The notes beneath the pieces were generated by a model that did not search any database, was not told where the DNA came from, and saw only the letters and a program-made list of their open reading frames with translations. The position numbers and the translations under genes are program-made. Shown piece by piece: positions 59,191 to 64,000 of a stretch of DNA of 64,000 nucleotides. This stretch comes from CAVSUR01 sp963731285 (GTDB taxonomy: Bacteria > Actinomycetota > Actinomycetes > Streptosporangiales > Streptosporangiaceae): assembly GCA_963731285.1 (NCBI GenBank), contig CAVSUR010000014.1, forward strand, positions 558,001 to 622,000, given 5' to 3'. The number at the start of each line of letters is the position of its first letter. Position 1 is the first letter of the stretch.

Positions 59191-59819
59191 CTGTTACTCG
59201 TGCTCGAGACGGCGACGATGATCAGGATCACGTAGAACAGGAGCACCACCACGCCGAGGACCGTTCCGGCGATCGCCATGCCGCGGCCCCGCTCGCCGCG
59301 CGCGCGGGTCTGCTTGAGCGCGATCGGCCCGCAGATCACCGCTCCGATGGACGCCAGCGGGAAGATCAGGCCCGCCAGGCCGAGAACGAGCGCCGCGATC
59401 GACACGCCGCTGGTCTTTGCGGGCTGGCCGTACTGGCCCGGGCCGTAGGGGGAGTAGGAGCCCTGCTGCTGCGGGTACTGGCTGTATTGCGGGTACTGCC
59501 CCGGCTGCTGGCCGTACTGGCCCTGCCCGTATTGGTCCTGCTGGCCGTACGGCCCGGGCTGGCCAGGCTGGCCCTGCCCGTACCCAGGCTGGCCGTACGA
59601 GCCCTGCGGGAGATACTGCTGGCCGGTCCCGTACTGCCCCTGGCCGTACGAACCCTGCTGCCCCTGACCGTACGGATCCTGCTGCCCCTGACCGTACGGA
59701 TCCTGCTGCCCCTCACCGTAGTCCTGCCCGGACTGCTCCTGGCCGTGCTGCGGATACTGGCCGCCCTGGCCTGCCGGTCCGGGCTGGTCGCCGCTGTCCC
59801 CGTAGTTACCTGAGCTCAT
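59187..59819 (-). CDS. DUF4190 membrane protein with Gln/Tyr/Gly-rich N-terminal repeats
   Basis: The N-terminal ~135 residues of this 210-residue protein are a prion-like low-complexity tract of repeated QGQQDPYG / GQGQYGQQ units. Two membrane helices follow (SIAALVLGLAGLIFPLASIG and AIAGTVLGVVVLLFYVILII) around the conserved CGPIALKQTRARGERGRGMA, which is the DUF4190 pattern. Such proteins are probably small membrane proteins with a disordered cytoplasmic tail; the function is unknown. The stop overlaps the lepA stop by 3 bp on the other strand. GGGGAT precedes ATG 59819. Confidence 0.88.
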   Translation of the reverse strand: MSSGNYGDSGDQPGPAGQGGQYPQHGQEQSGQDYGEGQQDPYGQGQQDPYGQGQQGSYGQGQYGTGQQYLPQGSYGQPGYGQGQPGQPGPYGQQDQYGQGQYGQQPGQYPQYSQYPQQQGSYSPYGPGQYGQPAKTSGVSIAALVLGLAGLIFPLASIGAVICGPIALKQTRARGERGRGMAIAGTVLGVVVLLFYVILIIVAVSSTSNS

Positions 59820-59981
59820 CTGCTAGATCCCCTGGATGCTTGGTACGACCGGACCACCCGGGCCGGCCCGCATTCCACGATATGCCCTGAGCGCTTACCC
59901 GGTCCGCCAGTTACTCGCCAGCCTCCGCCGCGGCCAGGCGCGGCACCCGGCTGCGCCAGCCGCCCGCGGGCCGGCGGGCCG

Positions 59982-60431
59982 TCACCGCAGGGCCTGCGCG
60001 AGCGCCACTCCTACGATGACCAGGATCAGCAGCGGGATCGCGACACCGGCCCAGCCCAGGGCCAGGCCCCAGGCGGCCAGCGCGGCCCCGTCCTCGCCGC
60101 TGCGCCGGATCTGGTGCCGGGCCACATGCCCCAGCACGATGGCCGGGATGGTGGTGAGCATCCCGGTGAACGGCTGCGCGGCACCGCACACCAGGGCCGC
60201 GACGGCCAGCGGATTGGTGCGCCGCGGCGCGATCGGCACGGGAAACGGCCGGGGCACCAGCGGATAGCGCCGGGGCAGGTCGGCGGTGAGCGAATCGAGA
60301 TCGGCGTAGGTACGCGCGGTGAGCGCCTGGCCTATCCGCTCCTCGTATTCTTCGCCGTTCAGCCGGCCCTCGGCGTAGGCGCTCTGGAGCAGGCCGGTGG
60401 CGGCATCCCGGTCGGAGTCAGATGCTCTCAT
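59982..60431 (-). CDS. DUF1707 and DUF4190-type membrane protein
   Basis: This 149-residue protein opens with the SHOCT-like DUF1707 domain MRASDSDRDAATGLLQSAYA, then EGRLNGEEYEERIGQALTAR and ADLDSLTADLP. Two membrane helices of the DUF4190 type follow (NPLAVAALVCGAAQPFTGML; AIPAIVLGHVARHQIRRSGE; WGLALGWAGVAIPLLILVIV). ATG 60431 is chosen because the family begins MRASD and GGGGAG lies 9 nt upstream; an ATG 24 bp earlier (60455) is the alternative. Function is unknown, probably membrane-associated like its neighbour. Confidence 0.85.
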   Translation of the reverse strand: MRASDSDRDAATGLLQSAYAEGRLNGEEYEERIGQALTARTYADLDSLTADLPRRYPLVPRPFPVPIAPRRTNPLAVAALVCGAAQPFTGMLTTIPAIVLGHVARHQIRRSGEDGAALAAWGLALGWAGVAIPLLILVIVGVALAQALR

Positions 60432-60618
60432 CTGGCCGAAGCTCCCCGCTGTCATCCGCTCGCCCCGCCGTCCCGCCTAGGCCTCGCCGGTCACTGAAAC
60501 CAGGGTAACCCGCTGCCGGTCCGCTTACCCCCCGCCGTCACGATGCCGGGCGGAGCCAGCGGCGGCCGGCCGGAAACCGAATACACCTGGCCACGCAAGG
60601 TCAGATACCCTGCGGCCC

Positions 60619-61323
60619 ATGGGGGACGCGCGCACGCCAGGCATGAGTACCGGGACGAGATCTGCCCAGGACGACGCGGAGATCGCCGGGCGCGTCCTGT
60701 CCGTCAGCACCGGCACCGCGCAGGACATGCCGATAGGCCCCCGCCTCCGCCGCAGCGCGATCGACAAGCAGCCGCGCCCGGGCCGGGTCGCGGTCGGCCC
60801 GCTCGGGCTAGACGGCGACGAGTGCGCGGATACCGCCAACCACGGCGGCCCCGAGCAGGCCCTCTACGTCTACGCCCGCGAGGACCTGGACTGGTGGGCG
60901 GAGCAGCTGGACCACGAGCTGTGCGACGGCGTGTTCGGCGAGAACATCACCACCGCCCGGCTGGACGTCAGCGGGTCGATGATCGGTGACGCCTGGCGGC
61001 TGGGCACAGCGATCGTGCAGGTCACCAGCCCCCGCATCCCGTGTGCCACGTTCAAGGCGTGGCTGAACGAGCCGCGCTGGGTGCGGCGGTTCGCCGACGC
61101 CGGCCGCCCCGGTGCTTACCTGCGCGTGCTGACTTCCGGCACGATCGGCGCGGGCGACGAGGTCAGGCTGCTGCACCGGCCGGACATTCACGTGACGGTG
61201 GCCGAGTCGATGCGGGCCTTCTACGGCGACGCCGACCTGATGCGCAAGCTGCTCGACGTGCCAGGCCGGGGCGGCAAATGGGACCAGATCGGCGCGAGCG
61301 TGCTGAGCCGGGCCGGCGTCTAG
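60619..61323 (+). CDS. MOSC domain-containing protein
   Basis: The 234-residue protein has the MOSC beta-barrel with GPLGLDGDECADTANHGGPE, ALYVYAREDLDWWAEQL and GVFGENITTARLDV. The conserved cysteine Cys142 lies in VTSPRIPCATFKAWL, the presumed molybdenum-cofactor sulfur ligand. A C-terminal helical extension (DIHVTVAESMRAFYGDADLM) matches YiiM-type proteins, which reduce N-hydroxylated compounds with a molybdenum cofactor. It lies directly before hemW in the same direction. ATG 60643 is an alternative start. Confidence 0.88.
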   Translation: MGDARTPGMSTGTRSAQDDAEIAGRVLSVSTGTAQDMPIGPRLRRSAIDKQPRPGRVAVGPLGLDGDECADTANHGGPEQALYVYAREDLDWWAEQLDHELCDGVFGENITTARLDVSGSMIGDAWRLGTAIVQVTSPRIPCATFKAWLNEPRWVRRFADAGRPGAYLRVLTSGTIGAGDEVRLLHRPDIHVTVAESMRAFYGDADLMRKLLDVPGRGGKWDQIGASVLSRAGV

Positions 61324-61361
61324 CCCCCGCAGAGGAACCAGCAGAGGAGGGGGAGGACCGG

Positions 61362-62582
61362 GTGCCCGGACTGCCGCCGGCCGGGTCGCCGGTGCCCGCG
61401 GACGGGCGGCTGCCCGCCAGCGCGCTGGCCGGGCTTGGCACCCGGCCGTTCGGCATCTACGTGCACGTGCCGTTCTGCGCGACCCGGTGCGGTTACTGCG
61501 ACTTCAACACCTACACCGCCGCCGAGCTGGGGGGCGGTGCGTCCCGCGCCGCCTACGCCGCCCAGGCCATCGCCGAGATCCGGCTGGCCCGGCAGGTGCT
61601 GGGCACCGCGGAACTGCCGGTGACCTCGGTGTTCTTCGGCGGGGGGACGCCCACGCTGCTGCCGCCCGCTGACCTCGGCGCGATCCTGCGGGCCATCGGC
61701 GCCGAGTTCGGGCTGGCCGCAGACGCCGAGGTAACCGCCGAGGCCAATCCGGAAACCGTGGACGAGGCATCCCTGGCCCGGTTGCGCGCCGCCGGCTTCA
61801 CCCGGATTTCACTTGGTATGCAAAGCGCTGCCGCGCACGTGCTGGCGGTGCTGGACCGGGTGCATCAGCCAGGGCGGCCGCAGGCTTGTGCCCGATGGGC
61901 CCGCGCCGCGGGTTTCGAGCACGTCAGCCTGGATCTCATCTACGGCACGCCGGGCGAGAGCGACGCCGACTGGATCGCCTCCGTGCAGGCCGCCGCCGAC
62001 GCCGGGCCGGACCATATCTCGGCCTACGCGCTGATCGTGGAGGACGGCACCCGGCTGGCGGCACGGATCCGCCGGGGCGAGCTGGCCGCCCCCGACGAGG
62101 ACGCGCTGGCCGACCGTTACCTGGCCGCGGACGAGCTGCTGGCCGGCCGGGGCCTGCACTGGTACGAGATCTCCAACTGGGCGGCAGGGCCGGCTGCCCG
62201 CTGCCGCCACAACCTGCTCTACTGGACCGGCGGCGACTGGTGGGGAGCCGGCCCCGGCGCGCACAGCCACGTCGGCGGCACCCGGTGGTGGAACGTGCGG
62301 CACCCCGCTGCCTACGCTCAGCGGCTCGCCGCCGGGGCCAGCCCGGGCCACGCCCGCGAGATCCTGAGCCCGGCCGAGCGGCGGACCGAGGACATCATGC
62401 TGCGTACCCGGCTGGCGGGTGGCTGCCCGGCGGGCAAGCTGACCGCGGCCGGCCGGACCGCGGCCGCCGCGGCGGTGACCGACGGCCTGGCCCGGGCCGC
62501 CGACCTCACGGCGGGCCGGGTGGTGCTGACCCGCCGGGGGCGGCTGCTCGCCGACGCGGTGATCCGCGGCCTGACCGACTAG
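61362..62582 (+). CDS. hemW: Radical SAM heme chaperone HemW (coproporphyrinogen III oxidase-like)
   Basis: HemW is a radical-SAM heme-trafficking protein. The 406-residue product has PFGIYVHVPFCATRCGYCDF with the cluster cysteines Cys39, Cys43 and Cys46. It also has SVFFGGGTPTLLPPADLGAI, TAEANPETVDEASLARLRAA, RISLGMQSAAAHVLAVLDR and WYEISNWAAGPAARCRHNLL, with HNLLYW typical of HemW. The GTG 61362 start has GGAGGGGGAGG 5 nt upstream, longer frames being accidental. It lacks the extra cysteine before the cluster motif found in HemN, so an anaerobic CPO role is unlikely. Confidence 0.95.
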   Translation: MPGLPPAGSPVPADGRLPASALAGLGTRPFGIYVHVPFCATRCGYCDFNTYTAAELGGGASRAAYAAQAIAEIRLARQVLGTAELPVTSVFFGGGTPTLLPPADLGAILRAIGAEFGLAADAEVTAEANPETVDEASLARLRAAGFTRISLGMQSAAAHVLAVLDRVHQPGRPQACARWARAAGFEHVSLDLIYGTPGESDADWIASVQAAADAGPDHISAYALIVEDGTRLAARIRRGELAAPDEDALADRYLAADELLAGRGLHWYEISNWAAGPAARCRHNLLYWTGGDWWGAGPGAHSHVGGTRWWNVRHPAAYAQRLAAGASPGHAREILSPAERRTEDIMLRTRLAGGCPAGKLTAAGRTAAAAAVTDGLARAADLTAGRVVLTRRGRLLADAVIRGLTD

Positions 62583-62596
62583 GACCGGTATTAACG

Positions 62597-63184
62597 TCAG
62601 AGCACGATCGTGGCGCACAGCCACGCGGGAATCGGGCGGAACTCGCCCCGGCCGGCCGCCAGCGCGCAGCGGACCAGGTGGTTCAGCGCTACCAGCCACA
62701 AGGCGGCCGTGACCGGGCTCACGATCGCCAGGGCCACCCGCAGCGAGTCCAGCGCCAGCACCGCGCCGATGATGAGCGCGCAGACGTTGTAGAGCAGCAC
62801 CGTGACGGCCAGGTTCAGCCCCTGGGTGGCGTGCCGCCGGGCGAACGGCATGTTCGGCGTGGCCAGGTACACCGCCAGCGGGGGCAGTGCACTGAGGAAC
62901 GGGATGCCGAGGTAGCTGAGCGCCGCCCAGCGCCACTCTTCCCGGCCCGCCACCGGGCCGCGGGCCGCGCCGCCCGCCCTGACCGTCTCGGCCGCCCGGC
63001 CGGGGCCAGGCTCGCCGCCACCGGGCGCGGATACCGGTCGCGATCCGGCGCCTACCGCGGCCGCGGGCCGCGGTCCGGTGGCCGGGTCAGGGTGCAAAAA
63101 GGGCTGCGGCCTGGCCGGCGGGCTGCCTGCGGGCCGGGCATCCTCCGGCGGCGCGCCCGCCGTCCGGGGCCTGCCGGCTGCCAT
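62597..63184 (-). CDS. DUF4870 domain membrane protein
   Basis: After a Pro/Ala/Gly-rich N-terminal tail (about 85 residues) the product has WAALSYLGIPFLSALPPLAV, TPNMPFARRHATQGLNLAVT and helices around YNVCALIIGAVLALDSLRVA and SPVTAALWLVALNHLVRCAL. The RRHATQGLN core is the DUF4870 signature. Three to four membrane helices are expected. Function is unknown. ATG 63184 is preferred; the frame is open to a GTG at 63229. It is divergent from hrcA. Confidence 0.83.
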   Translation of the reverse strand: MAAGRPRTAGAPPEDARPAGSPPARPQPFLHPDPATGPRPAAAVGAGSRPVSAPGGGEPGPGRAAETVRAGGAARGPVAGREEWRWAALSYLGIPFLSALPPLAVYLATPNMPFARRHATQGLNLAVTVLLYNVCALIIGAVLALDSLRVALAIVSPVTAALWLVALNHLVRCALAAGRGEFRPIPAWLCATIVL

Positions 63185-63307
63185 GGATAGCCCGTCATCG
63201 TCCCTCGTCTGTCGTGCTGGTGAATCCACGCTAAACGGTCTGGCCGGCCCTGACGAATCCGCCGCTCACTCCGGCGGCGTGCCGTCAGTGCGGTTCGCCC
63301 CCTAGAC

Positions 63308-63334
63308 TTGGCACTCGTAAGACGTGAGTGCCAG
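63308..63334 (+). promoter_or_regulatory. CIRCE heat-shock operator upstream of hrcA
   Basis: TTGGCACTC, nine bases, GAGTGCCAG closely matches the CIRCE consensus TTAGCACTC-N9-GAGTGCTAA that HrcA binds. It ends 10 bp before the hrcA start, so autorepression is expected. Confidence 0.9.
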
Positions 63335-63344
63335 GGAGGGCTGC

Positions 63345-64000
63345 ATGCTCGATGAGAGGAAGCTAGCGGTCCTGCGCGCCATCGTGGAAGATTACGTCTC
63401 CACCCAGGAGCCGGTCGGCTCGAAGTCCCTGGTGGACCGGCGCAGCCTGGATGTCTCCCCGGCGACGATCCGCAACGATATGGCCGTGCTGGAGGAACAG
63501 GGCTACATCGTCCAGCCGCACACCAGTGCCGGCCGGGTCCCGACCGACAAGGGCTACCGGCTGTTCGTTGACCGGCTGTCCGGGGTCAGGCCCTTCACCC
63601 CGGCCGAGCGCCGGGCGGTCGAGACGTTCCTGGCCGGCGCCTACGACCTCGACGACGTGGTGATGCGTACCGTGCGCCTGCTGGCCCAGCTCACCCGGCA
63701 GGTGGCCGTGGTCCAGTACCCGTCGCTGACCAGGTCCTCGGTGCGGCACGTCGAGCTGGTCCCGCTGGCCGACCGGCGGCTGCTGCTGGTGCTGATCACC
63801 GATACCGGCCGGGTCGAGCAGCGGTCAGTCGACCTGCCGGCCAGCATCGGCGATGAGTCGATCACCCAGCTGCGCGCGGTGCTTAACGCCTGCCTGGACG
63901 GGCAGAAACTGGCCGAGGTGGCCTCGATCGTGGCCGGCCTGCCGGACCGGGTTATGCCGGCCGAACGCGCGAACGCGGCCGCCATCTTCTCGGTCATCCT
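63345..64000 (+). CDS. hrcA: Heat-inducible transcription repressor HrcA, N-terminal 218 residues
   Basis: HrcA represses groE/dnaK-type genes through CIRCE. The visible part starts MLDERKLAVLRAIVEDYVST and contains the winged helix (EPVGSKSLVDRRSLDVSPAT; MAVLEEQGYIVQPHTSAGRV), then the GAF-like/dimerisation region (AQLTRQVAVVQYPSLTRSSV; RLLLVLITDTGRVEQR). The gene runs off the window edge. AGGGAGGG precedes ATG 63345 by 6 nt, and a CIRCE operator lies immediately upstream. dnaJ is expected next. Confidence 0.95.
   Translation, partial: MLDERKLAVLRAIVEDYVSTQEPVGSKSLVDRRSLDVSPATIRNDMAVLEEQGYIVQPHTSAGRVPTDKGYRLFVDRLSGVRPFTPAERRAVETFLAGAYDLDDVVMRTVRLLAQLTRQVAVVQYPSLTRSSVRHVELVPLADRRLLLVLITDTGRVEQRSVDLPASIGDESITQLRAVLNACLDGQKLAEVASIVAGLPDRVMPAERANAAAIFSVI

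Overview
The window comes from a very GC-rich actinobacterium (roughly 73% G+C by eye, with strong G/C preference at third codon positions). The gene order is the classic actinomycete chromosomal core: ftsK - rodZ-like HTH - rimO - cinA - clgR, then DUF3046 - recA - recX - rny - miaB - miaA - dapF - hflX, and finally holA - rpsT - lepA - hemW - hrcA. A Streptomyces/Streptosporangiales-type organism is the best guess; the species cannot be named from this.

Layout. 1-185: start of a flavin hydroxylase running off the left edge. 454-7181: core cell-division, tRNA/ribosome-modification and regulatory genes. 7310-11431: an Rrf2 regulator, an intact OmpR-type two-component system, and two decayed loci (an aromatic amino acid lyase and an ABC exporter). 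11645-18025: the giant helicase Lhr and a conserved hypothetical protein. 18166-21814: a fatty acyl / polyhydroxyalkanoate degradation set (CoA ligase, PHA depolymerase-like hydrolase, acyl-CoA dehydrogenase). 21876-23194: a second graveyard with FtsX, histidine kinase and NarL-type regulator fragments. 23094-27255: a tightly coupled sulfite-reduction and siroheme operon preceded by a cysteine-rich leader peptide. 27623-39828: DUF3046, a small kinase, recA/recX with two regulatory sites, rny, an S9 peptidase, miaB, an extradiol-dioxygenase-like protein, miaA and dapF. 39817-43851: a ribbon-helix-helix / DUF4097 operon with a TGACGTCA operator array, and a multi-pass membrane protein. 43911-51789: glycolate oxidase subunits glcD-glcE-glcF, an MFS carrier and malate synthase, a glycolate-to-malate module. 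52115-64000: hflX, hutI, holA, rpsT, lepA, two small membrane proteins, a MOSC protein, hemW, a DUF4870 protein and hrcA behind a CIRCE element.

Several otherwise complete genes (ftsK, lhr, siroheme synthase, S9 peptidase, the 41.7-43.9 kb membrane protein and probably the 16.9-18.0 kb gene) are each broken by one or two small frame changes, all in extremely GC-rich stretches. Because ftsK is normally essential, consensus sequencing errors are more likely than mutations. The lyase, ABC and FtsX/kinase/regulator remnants are different: they lack large internal segments and look like genuine decay.

The most interesting regulatory signals are (i) a 22-codon Cys-ending leader ORF ahead of nirA, (ii) three TGACGTCA palindromes over a near-consensus, apparently leaderless promoter of a ribbon-helix-helix gene, and (iii) a LexA box plus a ClgR/RecA-NDp-type promoter at recA, with a clgR homologue in the same window. 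No CRISPR array, tRNA, rRNA, transposase or prophage gene was recognised.
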